A DNA stretch of 64,000 nt from Rugalucina vietnamica (GCA_964017185.1 OZ024875.1:31815456-31879455); one strand, 5' to 3'. Positions 14,201 through 24,267 are shown, counted from the stretch's first letter. Made by a program: numbers and translations. The notes: generated by a model not told the origin, from the letters alone.

Positions 14201-17200
14201 GTTAAAACTTTACATGTGTCATTGGCATGGTCTGAAAATATGCATGTTGTTTGGGTATAATCCTCAGATTAATTTTTTTCTTTTTTTCACTATTTGAACT
14301 TAGTCATTTATCAAGCATTTTAGTGAATGGATAGAGGGTACCTTGTGTGCACAACTCCTCCTACAGTTTAATACTGATACTTTTGAAACTTTACAGACAT
14401 CGTGACCATGCTTTGAATTTATGCATGTGGTTTGGATATAATCCTCACATATTACTTTTTGTCACTTTTTTCGCAATTTGAATGTAGCCATTTTTTTTGG
14501 CATTTTGACAATGAAAGTGAATGGACAGTGGGGACCTTGTGAGTGCAACTCCATCTACAGTTTCATGCCAATTGCCATAAAACTTTACACATGTTATGGG
14601 CATGGTCTGAAGATATGCATGTGGTTTGGATATAATCCTCTGATTATTTTTTGTCATTTTTTCACAACTTGAACTTAGTCATTTTTTGGGGCATTTTTGT
14701 GAATGGATAGAGGGTATCTTGTGTGCACATTTCCTCCTACAGTTTAATACCAATACTTTTGAAACTTTACAGACATTGAGACCATGCTTTGAAGTTATGC
14801 ATGCGGTTGGGATGTACACCTCAGATTAAAATTTGTCACTTTTTTAACTTAGTCATTTTTCGGACATTTTCAAATCTTGAAAGTGACATACCAGTTGGGG
14901 GCATAGTGTTTCATAAACTTATTTTCTAGTTTAAGGGAAACATTACTATTTAATTCCCGCATATGATTTTCATGAAACTTCCTATGCTACAAGATAATTG
15001 TATCCTTGGGCTAAAATCGAAATAAAAGTGGGGAGTCACCGGCCTCGTTTCCATGGTATCAGAACTTTTTGGATGTTTCTTGTGCATTTCAGAAAACAAC
15101 ACTCATAGCGGACATGTGTTTTAATATATATGTTTTAACTGCAAAAACAACTTAAACACACGATGAGTTATGGCCCTTGGTTTTGCCTTAATTTTGAAAC
15201 ACAGCTTCTTTTGAAATGTCATCAAGATATTCTGTGGATTTGTTCTAAATAAAATGTTCGTGGCGGGGTATCGTGCAGCACTTTGTTTTCCATTGGCATG
15301 GTAGCTCTCCTCATGATGTGATTCTTATACTTTTATTTTTTATTGTATTTCAGAAACACCTCACCACTATAACTGACCACTCCAAACCACATGTATTTAA
15401 AATTACCAAGGACGCTGAAGGAAAGGCAATAATACAGTGGAAAGATCTTACAACGGAAAAGGTTCGTGCAAGCTTCTTTAAAAAAGTAGAGAAACTATCT
15501 AACACTTTATTACTTTGAAATTACTACCCTCAGAACCCAAAACTGAAATATGGTACTGTATTTAAAAATACTACTGAATTACTGTTATATACTATGTATA
15601 AGAGCTTTTTTTCTCTGAAGGCGACCACTCAGTTACTTCAAAAGTATAGGATGACAGAGATAGTCTTGTATTAAGTCTCAATGCAGCTGAACAGTTTGCA
15701 TTAAATTACATGAAAATAAACTACATTTCAAAAATGTTATAATGGTTTAAAAAATTTAATGATTTGAATCCAAAATGAGGCTGTGAATGTATGACTCTCA
15801 CATCATATGCCCTCACAATCACAAACTGTTGAAATCTCCAATTCTGTCCATTAATGTAATAAAACTGACAAAATGCTTAACCATTCATTTGGGAACAATA
15901 TACTTGCTTAACCATTCATTTGGGAACAATATACTTGCTTAACTTGTTTTCTACCTGCCTGTCTCAAATGGGCTGAAATAATCTTAAAAAGGGATGTAAA
16001 ACTGAATTTAAAAATTTGAATTGGCTGGTTAAAACTTTTGACTTATGACAGTATCATTATTATTCAGATTTTGTGTGACCATTGACCATCAGATTATTTC
16101 TAAGCAATTATACATGTTTATTTATCTCAAAAGGAATGGCACCCAACAACTGGGACGGATAGATACTTGCTCAAGACCCGGCCAAGTGGGGAACCATCCG
16201 TTCTGAGTTCAGACACCAACAGGATCAACCTGCCTCAGCTCAGAACGGATGTGATCAAATTCTTCAACCATTATCCCTGTGATGCAGCCGACAAGGCCTG
16301 GTGGACAGATTTCTTGGACTCGTTAGGCAAGTATCTGTTACATCCTTTATCATAAAAAATGCTGTTAAGATATGATTCTACTACCATACATGTTAAGGTG
16401 GGCTGCTGTGTGGGCAGATTGCGATGAATGTGCTCTAACTATGGTTCTTCTGGGTGTTGCCATGGCAACACTTTCAGGATAAATGAAATACTTGTTCTTG
16501 TTTTTAATAGAGGAAGCATATGGCTGTTTAAAGGAATAGTTTTCTCTGACCTAAATTCCAAAATTTATTTTCTAGCAAAATCTGAGGCCAAAATCAGGCA
16601 TTAAATGCCCTAGTCCTTTGACGATTTTGAAGGCCAATATCTCGAAAACAAGCAGGGAACTGTATCGATTTCTTTTTATTTTCGTGGTAGGACATCAAAA
16701 TACACTCACATACTAAAAATTAAAAAAAAATCTTAAGTGAGGTCAATTACGTACATCTGGCTATCATGAATCATGAATAAAGCGAACATAATCACTACCA
16801 TTTATGAATTTTTTTTTTTTTTATCAAACATACATAATTTTCTTTTCTCTATACATTTAATAGAATCGGACAATGGAGAAATTAATGAAGCACTGTGGCT
16901 GCTGCCAGAAATTGTCGAATCAAAGAATATGTCAAGGTAAAACATTTATATAAATTATCATTATTGAAATCTTATCTTTATTTGTGTCCCGCTCTTTATG
17001 AAACCATTCCTATAACTTATGAGAAAATAGAGAAACAAGTAACCCAAGGGCAACGATCGCTCACGTGAGAGTCAACATGTACTGTCACTGGACAAAGTGT
17101 TTGTTTTTTTGTGGTTTTTTTTACCATATATGGGTATGACGGCCATCTTGGTAATGTTTCAGGTCTGTGGCTGCAATAGTTTCCATAGGATCATTGGTCC

Positions 17201-20200
17201 TGTAAACGCTTACCTGAGACCTAGTTGTCACTTTTTCCCATGTAAAAACCCCTATGTTTCCAAAATTGACATTGACCTTAATTAATCACACACCTTCATC
17301 TACTTCATTAGTTGTTTGCATCTACCATTTTTCGGGTCTCAGGCTGCAATAGTTTTCAGAAAATCCATAGTTTTCACTTTTTCCCATGTAAGAGCCTATT
17401 TCCAAAATTTACCTTGCTGTAAAATAGGTCAAGGTCATCCTAGGGTCATCATTTGATCAAATTATAATGGGCTGGAGTCCCAAATGCTTTATACCAAGTT
17501 TCATGAAAATTGGCATGCCGGTTCTTGAGCAGAAGATTTTTGAGTGGTTTTTACCATATATCATTATGGGCGTGGTGGCCATCTTGGTCATGTGACCTGG
17601 ATTTCACTATCAAACTTTCCTCCCTTCTACCCATGGATGCTCCACATAAAATTTCACTTTGACTGGCCAATTGGTTTCAGAGAAGATCTTTGAAAAGTGT
17701 TTATGGACGCCAGACCCACCAAGGTCAAGAGATGACCTTGACCTAAATTAATCACATACCTTCATCTACTCCATTATTTGTTTGCATCTACCACTTTTCA
17801 GGTCTCAGCCTGCAATAGTTTTCAAAAAATCCATTTTTCGTCTTATAAGTCAATGGAAACTTTAAGTTGCCATAGCAACCAATGTAGTGGGACAAGGACA
17901 ATAAAAAACGCAAACTTTGTAGAGGCTTATATCATAAGCATGTATGCAAAGTTTCAGCTTCATCCGCCTTACAGCTCATGCGAAGAAAATTTTTGAATAT
18001 TTTTTTCTAAAATTTACCCTTTACGTTGCTATAGCAACCAAACAAATAAAGCGATTTTGACAAAAGTTGCCTTAAACAGGGAGGACTATGCAATAAACAT
18101 TTATGTAAAAACAAAATTTCAATATCCTCAAAGAAACAGCAGAAATTGCAATTTTCCACTTTTTGCCTTATAAGTCAATGGAAACTTCAAGTTACCATAG
18201 CAACAAAAGTAGTAGGACAAAGACAATAAAAAACACAAACTTTTTAAAGGCTAATGTCATAAGCATGTATGCTAAATTTCAGCTTCATCCCCCATACGGC
18301 TTCTGAGAAGAAGATTTTTGAATATTTTGTCCGAAAATTTACCCTTTATGTTGCTATAGCAACCAAACGAATAAAGTGATTTTTACAAAAGTTGCCTTAA
18401 ACGTGAAGGACTACTCAATAAACATTTATGTAAAAACGAAATTCAAATATCCCCAGCCTGAGAACGGAAAAAGCTAATTTCCACTTTTCTCCATACAAGT
18501 CAATGGAAACTTCAAGTTGCCATAGCAACCAGAGTTTTTATCTGATCGAAATAAAATACACAAATATTCGTTCCCCCTCCTGTAGATGCTATATGTGAAA
18601 TATGAAAAGATTCGGCCTGGCAGCTTCAGAGGAGAAGTCGTTTGAAAATGTTGATGACGACGATGACGGACGCACGGACGACGGATGCCTCCCTATATAG
18701 ATACTTTAAGCTCACCTTTGAGCCTATGGCAACAAATAGTAGAAATTTATCAGCCAAACTCTCAACAATCATGAAGGAAAAATGTACATGTAGTTTTGAT
18801 ATATCTAATACATGTACCGAAAGGTTTATGTGACACTACATGCTTTTCCTTTGTCACTATCTATGTATCATGTTTTGACAGTATCTTGCAGGCTTTTTGA
18901 CTAATTGTGAAGCATGTTTAATTTTCATGCTGAGAACATGCTCTTATAAAATAAAGTGGGGTTACCCGAGAAACTAGGTGCTAAGTCGGGTTAGATAAGG
19001 AAGTGCAGTTTGAGGCTTCCTGTTGATTACAGGTGGCTTTGATTCACCCAGTAGTAATTATGGCAATAAAATGTTGCAGTGGTCAGGGTCTAATAATCTG
19101 TTTGGCCTGATACCAGATTCAAAAGATTGGAAAATATAAAAATATTTAGTTTTTAAATGAGGCTATAGCTTTAAAGAGGGAGAAAAGTTTATTGAATTTT
19201 GTTTTTCAAACGTTAAATTTCATCAAAACTAGCATTTTTAATATATTGTTGAGGTAAAGAAAATGAGCAAAATACAGGTAAATGTAGCTAAATACTCTAG
19301 GTGTTAATTAGTTCATTTACATAATAGATGCATAACAGCAAGATAAGAGTTCTTGTTTACAGAAATAAGAGGTGTTCTCATCATGTCAAGTCAGCTCCTT
19401 GTAACCTAATTGCCCTAATTAGTCAATTTTTTTTTCAAAAACTATTTTGATCAAAACATTTAGGCATGACAATACCTTTCAGTTAAACAATCATTTTATA
19501 TGTGGGAGAAACAGAATCTTATTGCTCACTTATTTTTTTTTTTTTCAGACAAAAAGCTCAAACAACTACACAGAAAGCTGCTGAGGTTTCTCGTAAAGAT
19601 AAACGGAAGACAAATGTATGTATGATAGATTTATCCAGATTGGTATGGCCCATCCCCTTTCTCATGAGTTTGTTCACTGCTCTTAAAGGATCTCAGTTTT
19701 TTAGCTCACCTGAGCCGTTGGGCTCACAAGGTGAGCTTATAGGATGGCCATGATCCGTCGTCCGTCCGTCCACAATTTCAAAGATCGTCTTCTCTGAAAC
19801 CGCTTGGCCAACCAAAGCCAAATTTTATATGAAGCATCTATAGGAAGGGGGAACCAATGTGTATATAAGAAATCCAGGTCACATGACCAAGATGGCCGCC
19901 ATGCCCATATATGGTAAAAAACACTTCAAAAATCTTCTTCTCCAGAACCGGTGGACTGATTTCAACGAAACTTGGCATGAAGCATTGATGGCTCAAGCAC
20001 TACAATGTGTATATAAATCATGACCCTGTGATGACCTTGACCTATTTTACGGCAAGGTCAACATAGGTCGCCAATGCATTTGAATGGGGAAAACTTTTAA
20101 AATGTCATTTAAATTGAAAGTCTTGCAGGAAAAGGGCAGTAGGACTGAATATTAATGATTCTGAAAAAAATTGGACCCCAGGGGCTCATATGCCCCCACC

Positions 20201-21960
20201 CCGGGGCAATATACATGTATATTACCATAATATTCAAACATCATCTCCTATGAAACCGGTTGGCCAATCAAAGCCAAATTTTATGTGAAGCATCAATAGG
20301 AAGGGGTAATCAATGTGTATATAAATAATCCAGGTCACATGACCAAGAAGGCCGCAATGCCCATATATGGTAAAAACCCTTCAAAAATCTTCTTCTCCAG
20401 AACCGTTGGATCGATTTCAAAGAAACATGGCATGAAGCATCGATGGCTAAAGTACTACAATGTATATATAAATCATGACCCTGTGATGACCTTGACCTTT
20501 TTTTACGGCAAGGTCAACATAGGTCGCCAATGCATTTGAATAGGGAAAACTTTTAAAATGTCATTTAAAGTGAAAGTCTTGCAGGAAATGGGCAGTAGGA
20601 CTGAATATTAATGATTCTGAAAAAAAAAATGGACCCCAGGGGCTCATCTGCCCCCACCCCGGGGCAATATGTATATTACCATAATATTCAAACATCTTCT
20701 CCTCTGAAACCGCTTGGCGAATCAAAGCCAAATTTTATGTGAAGCATCTATGGAATGGGGGAATTAATGTATATATAAATTATCTAGTTCACATGACCAA
20801 GATGGCTGCCATGCCCATATATGGTAAAAACCCTTCAAAAATCTTCTTCTCCGAATCTGATGGTTCGATTTCAAAGAAACTTGGCATGAAGCACCAAAGG
20901 CTGAAGTACTACAATGTGTATATAAATCATGACCCTGTGGTCACCTTGACCTATTTTATGACAAGGTCAACATAGGTCGCCAATGCATTGGAATGGGGAA
21001 AACTTTTAAAAAGTCATTTGAGGTGAAAATCTTGCAGGAAATGGGTAGTAGGACTAAATATTAATGATTCTGAAAAAAAAAAATGGACCCAAGGTCTCAT
21101 ATGCCCACACCACGGGGCAATATACATAAATATTACCATAATATTCAAACATCTTCTCCTCTACAAGAACTCCGCGGAGGTCGATATCGCACCTGCATCG
21201 GGCAAAGTCAATAGACCATGAAATATAGTTCAAGGGCACCGGGTCAAGGTGCGTGCTTGACGGGCATGTCAAGGACAATTACTATGCAAGGTTTCAGACT
21301 CGCAGCTATTTCTGATGTCGAGAAAACCAAACTTCGACGTAACAATTTTCAAAGTCAGTGGACTGTGAAATAAAGGTCAAGGGCACCGGGTTAAGGTGCG
21401 TGCTTGAAGGGTATGTCAAGGACAATTACTATGAAAGGTTTCAGACTTGCAGCTATCTCTGATGTCGAGAAAACCAAACTTCGACATAAAAATTATCAAA
21501 GTCAGTGGACCGTGAAATATAGGTCAAGGACACCGGGTTAAGGTGCGTGCTTGAAGGGTATGTCAAGGACAATTACTATGCAAGGTTTCAGACTCGCAGC
21601 TATCTCTGATGTCGAGAAAACCAAACTTCGACGTAAAAATTTTCAAAGTCAGTGGACCGTGAAATATAGGTCAAGGGCACAGGGTTAAGGTGCGTGCTTG
21701 AAGGGTATGTCAAGGACAATTACTATGCAAGGTTTCAGACACCCCCAGCTATCTCTGATGTCGAGAAAACCAAACTTCGACGTAAATGTTGACAAAACTT
21801 CGACGTAAAAATTTTCAAAGTCAGTGGACCGTGAAATATAGGTCAAGGGCACCGAGTTAAGGTGCGTGCTTGAAGGGTATGTCAGGGACAATTACTATGC
21901 AAGGTTTCCGACTCGCAGCTATCTCTGATGTCAAGAAAACCAAACTTCGACGTAAATGTT

Positions 21961-21996
<36 letters not shown>

Positions 21997-23238
21997 GAAA
22001 TTTGGACTCCTATATCGCACCCTGCTATAAGCAGGTGCGATAAAAACCACTTGGCCAATTGAAGCCAAATTTTATGTGAAGCATCTATAGAATGGGGGAA
22101 CCAATGTATATATTAATAATCTAGGTCACATGACCAAGATGGCCACCATGCCCATATATGGTAAAAACCCTTCAAATATCTTCTCTGAAACCAATAGATT
22201 GATTTCAGTGAAACTTGGCGTGAAGCATCCATGGCTATAGTACTACAATGTATATATAAATCATGACCCTGTGATGACCTTGACCAAGTTTATGACAAGG
22301 TCAACATGGGTTGCCCATGCATTTGAATGGGAAAAACTGTTAAAATGTCATTTGAAGGGAAAAGCCAGCAAGAAATTGGCAAATGGACAGAATATTGATT
22401 ATTCTGAAAAAAGAAAACGGCCCAGGGGCTTCATCTGCCCCTGCACTGGGGTTAAATACCATAATATTCAAACATGTTTATTGGTATATGCAGCAGACTC
22501 AGGTGAGCGTTTACAGGACCATTGGTCCTCTGGTTTATTATCCACTTTAGCAGAAGGCTCTCGATAGGTAGGCATCTGGCGTCCATCCACAATTTCAAAG
22601 AAGAATATTATTGAAGCTACTGGGCATTTATGTGCAGATTAAATGTAATAAGAACAAGAATTTCATAGCCCACTGAAAAAAAGGAAGAAAAAATCTTATT
22701 TGCCCCTTTGACCTTCAAAAGAATAGTCTTTCCTCATGTAACCAAATCTGAAATGCTTTTCATCCAAAATCAGCTTTAAGATTTGGGTTATTAAAATATA
22801 ATATACTGCCTATCTAGATGTGAGTACACATACTATGTACATACATTGCTATTTAAAGAAGGACTACTTCTTCTTTTTCAGGTTGTTCTAGGCAGACCTG
22901 ACAAGAAACAGACAAGTGGCCCTACTATAAATAAACCTGCATTAAAGGAGGGAGACCTGGCATTGGTTTATTTAGCACAGTATGCAGGAGAGTGGCCCCA
23001 ACTTGGGAGAGTGACAGAAGTTGTTGATGAAAATTGTAAACTCCACTGGTACAAAGGTTCAATGACTGGGTCATGGTCACAGTGCTCAAAGCCAGTAAGG
23101 GGAGAGAAAGGCAAAAGGGTCCCATGGATAGAGGAGATCCCCATAAGCTCTGTGTGGTTTTATGGGTTTTCCCTTACACCAGCTGGAAAACTAAATCAGA
23201 AAACAAAGGATCAGATCTCCAATTTCTGTGACTTTTGA
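2126..23238 (+). CDS. DUF7869-domain protein, 15 coding exons (5' end missing)
   Basis: Exons: 2126-2206, 2728-2817, 3788-3956, 4791-4906, 6091-6272, 6874-6963, 7397-7518, 10383-10724, 12688-12801, 13359-13491, 15354-15461, 16134-16326, 16864-16936, 19549-19615, 22882-23238. Every junction keeps phase, giving 744 codons and TGA. The order of motifs matches the large, multi-copy DUF7869 family of molluscs, cnidarians and sponges, recalled from memory: a basic linker, a WLLDW segment, LPSCLTKKSVY, SHFYWIW, a CxxC-like CTRC, then ILDGMDQSK, LQMDNCSRENKN and VGHTHEDIDQVFS, and a C-terminal small beta domain. The function is unknown. Acidic residues D308 or D311, D388 and the HED at 426-428 are spaced as in an RNase H-like DDE/D nuclease, so a transposase-derived origin is plausible (inference). 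The first exon has no Met in frame, so one or more upstream exons are missing. Introns are filled with transposons, but no stop or frameshift was seen in any exon. Confidence 0.88.
2425..2690 (+). mobile_element. TTAGCTCACC-family fragments
   Basis: A damaged tail (CAGATCTCAGATGAGTG ... ACAGGACCATCTCTGG) followed by the beginning of an internal unit (CTGAAACTGCTTTGCC), ending just before a DUF7869 exon. Confidence 0.55.
2728..2817 (+). CDS. DUF7869 gene, basic linker exon
   Basis: Lys/Arg-rich stretch GTRGRKGRKRAFSDD followed by an acidic run and KKR, which looks like a disordered bipartite nuclear-localisation segment (inference). It enters in phase 1 and leaves in phase 1 (A|GTATTT donor). 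A TTAGCTCACC-family fragment ends about 40 bp before its acceptor. Confidence 0.75.
3305..3480. mobile_element. Short hAT-like MITE
   Basis: Ends CAGAGTTCACCAAA... and ...TTTGGGGAACACTG are inverted repeats that both continue into ACAGGACCG. CAGTGTTCCC ends are typical of hAT elements. Target duplication is not clear. Confidence 0.55.
3788..3956 (+). CDS. DUF7869 gene, ALACCSQLC / WLLDWFW exon
   Basis: Contains ALACCSQLC and the helical stretch ending SQWLLDWFWTHQR. Cys pairs followed by a WLLD segment recur in the N-terminal part of family members. Donor is AG|GTAAGA. Confidence 0.85.
4791..4906 (+). CDS. DUF7869 gene, exon before the conserved SCLTKK block
   Basis: Reads GEWKVCLYAFIATIGMPLST then FYAVRQRFK. 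This corresponds to the family stretch in which a Cys and a hydrophobic helix precede an S..FY..R motif. It bridges phase 2 to phase 1 exactly, and without it the flanking exons do not join in frame. Confidence 0.85.
5222..5960 (+). mobile_element. TTAGCTCACC-family element, truncated
   Basis: Diverged head (CACATAAGCCGAAGGCTCAC), one full internal unit ending about 5770, then a second unit that stops near 5960. Confidence 0.75.
6091..6272 (+). CDS. DUF7869 gene, LPSCLTKKSVY exon
   Basis: Reads LSWILDFSYKFAEKMPEDGK then LFLPSCLTKKSVYGIYKQ, one of the most conserved family blocks. Acceptor is AACTTTCAG and donor is CAG|GTAATT, leaving phase 0. Confidence 0.9.
6874..6963 (+). CDS. DUF7869 gene, SHFYWIW exon
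   Basis: Thirty codons including VISESHFYWIWRNCLRHISI, the family S.FY.IW..... block ending just before the Cys pair. Donor is GCG|GTAAGT, phase 0. Confidence 0.9.
7080..7194 (+). mobile_element. TTAGCTCACC-family tail fragment
   Basis: ACGGCAAGGTCAGTATAGG and then the tail with hairpin AGGACCATTGGTCC and CTAG|T. Confidence 0.7.
7397..7518 (+). CDS. DUF7869 gene, CTRC and coiled-coil exon
   Basis: Reads MSKCTRCTELKAEL followed by a Lys/Glu-rich amphipathic stretch ending QEHLTEQR. The CxxC plus later HL looks like the family's zinc-knuckle-like element followed by a helix. Ends in phase 2. Confidence 0.88.
8220..8400 (+). mobile_element. TTAGCTCACC-family internal fragment
   Basis: Junction between two internal units (CCCCAGGGGTTCATCTGCCC, then CTGCTTGGCCAACCAGTCAT), diverged. 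Confidence 0.6.
8571..9365 (+). mobile_element. TTAGCTCACC-family element with intact head
   Basis: Starts TTAGCTCACCTGAGCCGAAG followed by its mirror GGCTCACAGGTGAGCT, then GTCCGTCCGTTGTCC and about 1.6 internal units. It breaks off at 9365 in a small satellite. Confidence 0.85.
9358..9640 (+). repeat. Short repeat of CTTGAACATG...GATACTTTGCAT units
   Basis: The phrase TCTTGAACATGTAGATAT then CAAGTTGATACTTTGCAT occurs three times, two of them adjacent. The spacer 9430-9570 is unrelated. Confidence 0.65.
9793..10124. mobile_element. MITE with TTGGTTTGCCGCTTCC ends
   Basis: 332 bp with terminal inverted repeats TTGGTTTGCCGCTTCC / GGAAGCGGCAAACCAA and an A-rich interior. A part of it (TTAAGTCTTGGGTAGGTAGG) recurs at about 5140-5165. 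Superfamily not assigned. Confidence 0.75.
10383..10724 (+). CDS. DUF7869 gene, core exon with ILDGMDQ and LQMDNC
   Basis: The largest exon (113 codons) carries the start of the core domain: DPDKYLSLILDGMDQSKTEI (about residues 298-317), WKLRTHLVGVIAHGRG, FFDH, then LYLQMDNCSRENKN (383-396). D308 or D311 and D388 are candidate metal-binding acids if the fold is RNase H-like (inference). Donor is AA|GTATGT, phase 2. Confidence 0.93.
10845..12377 (+). mobile_element. TTAGCTCACC-family element, complete, three internal units
   Basis: Head hairpin at 10845-10885, GTCC/GTCGTC microsatellite to about 10945, three tandem ~450 bp units (starting about 10950, 11400 and 11860), then the tail CTCAGGTGAGCGTTTACAGG, hairpin and CTTG|T. 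It lies in the intron between the two core exons of the DUF7869 gene, in the same orientation. Confidence 0.9.
12688..12801 (+). CDS. DUF7869 gene, VGHTHEDIDQ exon
   Basis: Reads FILGFLCLLVEIGIFIKVKL then SFLIVGHTHEDIDQVFS, continuing ENKNK from the previous exon. The G-H-T-H-E-D-I-D-Q motif (423-431) is the family hallmark and supplies a possible third acidic residue. Confidence 0.93.
13359..13491 (+). CDS. DUF7869 gene, exon after the HTHED motif
   Basis: Reads RFSTWLRRHSAITIPKLRDG then FVQCYTPTPQSFETVDVF and GWIE. The family usually has a short helix and a LPEL-like turn here. A (TA)n run lies in the polypyrimidine-poor acceptor region. Confidence 0.88.
13545..13757. mobile_element. TGAGCC MITE
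   Basis: Terminal inverted repeats TGAGCCGCCTCGTGGGAAAA / ATGAGGCGGCTCA. The interior has AACAAAGGCGCTGATCAGC and a CTTCGCAGTTACTGCGAAG palindrome. It is intronic in the DUF7869 gene. Confidence 0.9.
13935..14929 (+). mobile_element. TTATGCCCCC element with tandem interior and CTAG end
   Basis: Starts TTATGCCCCCAACTTCGAAG. The interior is tandem ~210-225 bp repeats containing AGTGAATGGACAGTGGG and GCAACTCCTCCTACA. Ends GTGTTTCATAAACTT, ATTTT, CTAG, T. A second copy is at 61616-62499. The layout suggests a non-autonomous Helitron/Helentron relative (inference). Confidence 0.8.
15354..15461 (+). CDS. DUF7869 gene, exon with HSKPHVFKI
   Basis: Exactly 36 codons in phase 0, including HSKPHVFKITKDAEGKAIIQ and WKDL. 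It continues the W...H.F.F region seen after the core in family members. Confidence 0.85.
16134..16326 (+). CDS. DUF7869 gene, exon with a GC donor
   Basis: Reads EWHPTTGTDRYLLKTRPSGE onward to WWTDFLDSL. The exon ends TTAG followed by GCAAGT, the usual consensus of a GC-AG intron. Reading through to the next GT would break the frame into the following exon, whereas the GC donor restores DSL-E-SDNGEI. Confidence 0.85.
16864..16936 (+). CDS. DUF7869 gene, small acidic exon
   Basis: Reads ESDNGEINEALWLLPEIVES then KNMSR; donor is AG|GTAAAA, phase 2. Confidence 0.8.
17040..18745 (-). mobile_element. Mosaic of reversed TTAGCTCACC-type pieces and a ~320 bp tandem repeat
   Basis: 17090-17290 and 17560-17700 are minus-strand family pieces (TGGCCATCTTGGTCATGTGACC and the reversed hairpin tail at 17189-17218). 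From about 17780 to 18640 runs a second repeat whose ~320 bp unit includes AAGTCAATGGAAACTT and CCATAGCAACCA, starting near 17849, 18173 and 18489. It ends in GACGGACGCACGGACGACGG and AAGCTCACCTTTGAGCC. It is probably a related element of another subfamily. Confidence 0.65.
19549..19615 (+). CDS. DUF7869 gene, basic linker exon
   Basis: Reads RQKAQTTTQKAAEVSRKDKR and KTN, a basic disordered linker before the C-terminal domain. It has a strong T12CAG acceptor and AAT|GTATGT donor, and joins in phase on both sides. Confidence 0.8.
19701..22533 (+). mobile_element. TTAGCTCACC-family element, four units, interrupted
   Basis: Complete head at 19701; internal units begin near 19780, 20233 and 20690; the fourth is interrupted at 21163-22042 by another element and resumes to 22470. 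Tail CTCAGGTGAGCGTTTACAGG, hairpin, CTGG|T. It fills most of the last DUF7869 intron. Confidence 0.9.
21163..22042 (+). mobile_element. Nested TATCGCACC element with 147 bp tandem array
   Basis: Begins ACAAGAACTCCGCGGAGG and TATCGCACCTGC, contains five units marked by GTGCGTGCTTGA at 21249, 21396, 21543, 21690 and 21862 (147 bp period, the last step 172), then GACGGACGGACGGACGAACG and a closing hairpin TATCGCACCCTGC / GCAGGTGCGATA. Host-element sequence continues on both sides, so it inserted later. Confidence 0.88.
22882..23238 (+). CDS. DUF7869 gene, terminal exon
   Basis: 118 codons and TGA. EGDLALVYLAQYAGEWPQLG then RVTEVVDENCKLHWYKG, a GSWSQC stretch and VWFYGFSLTPAGKL make up a small all-beta domain resembling BAH/chromo-barrel or SH3-like folds (inference). 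Many DUF7869 proteins, as recalled, end with a similar domain and an LT..GKL..KT tail. Confidence 0.9.
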   Translation, partial: VVLGRPDKKQTSGPTINKPALKEGDLALVYLAQYAGEWPQLGRVTEVVDENCKLHWYKGSMTGSWSQCSKPVRGEKGKRVPWIEEIPISSVWFYGFSLTPAGKLNQKTKDQISNFCDF

Positions 23239-23665
23239 TTCTGTCATTAGCCTTACCCATTGGTGTTGCAATTTTTATCACATTATGACAGACATTTACA
23301 TCTCACAAACAGCTAAGATAATATAGAGAAACGCTTTTTGCTAAAATATCAAACAAAACTGGAGAATGCTAGGGACTAACTTGGTTTAATTACATGGCTT
23401 AACAGAAGTGAGTGAGAAGCTAAATAGACCAATGCCTGGCCATCATTTTGAGTTTGCCTCCTATCAACAGCTAAGGTCGTATTGAGATTGAGTTAAAACT
23501 TCCTATGTCCAAAGTTTGTTTGTCTGAGAAGAGTTTCGAATTGAGATACAAATATGTGTCTTACAAGATGCTAGAACAAATGCCTTTTATTTAAGGACTT
23601 TGCACAACACCCTCCACACACTAGGTTTGACTCAAGATTCGGATATTTCGTATATTCTGAAGAGT

Positions 23666-23750
23666 TTTAGGAACCTTGTCAACCTGAACTGATTTTAGGA
23701 ACCTGGTCAACCTGAACTGGTTATAGGAAGCTTGTAAACCTGAACTGTTA
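23666..23750 (+). repeat. Three ~29 bp tandem repeats
   Basis: Units of the form TAGGAACCTTGTCAACCTGA followed by ACTG. Confidence 0.7.
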
Positions 23751-24196
23751 ACAGAAAGTGGTGCATTTATAGTACTCTAAAGTGGTTCACATACAGTGCA
23801 GTATATCAGAAACATACTATTAAATTCGAGATCACATCGTGAGGAAGAGGAAGCTACTTAATAGTGTAGCTCAACTGCAACTGGCTGTCTATATGCACCA
23901 TGGCATTAACATCATAGTGATCAATTTTTATCTTGAGTGTTAATTTTGGTTTGGTCACACAGAAGCACAAAGCATTTTGTTACTAGTGTAAAAGACCAAA
24001 GGCGCTGAATCGTACAATCGTAGTAGACTTTCTTCACAGGTTTACCGTTCTACATATAATTGAAATGAATGTATTTGATCAAAAGAAATAGGCGTGTCAT
24101 TCATATTTATAATGGTAAATCTGTGACGAAAGTCTACTATGATCGTCCGGGATCTATAATTTAGTTCTGGTGATACAAATATCTTGATCTATAGAT

Positions 24197-24267
24197 GTGG
24201 TCATTTCATATGAAATTTATTAAACGAGCCTTTGGCGAGTTTAATAAATTTCATATGAAATGACCAC
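24197..24267. repeat. 71 bp palindrome
   Basis: GTGGTCATTTCATATGAAAT and onward is mirrored around a short loop near 24231, with at least 29 perfectly paired bases per arm. Probably the remains of a fold-back MITE. Confidence 0.8.
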
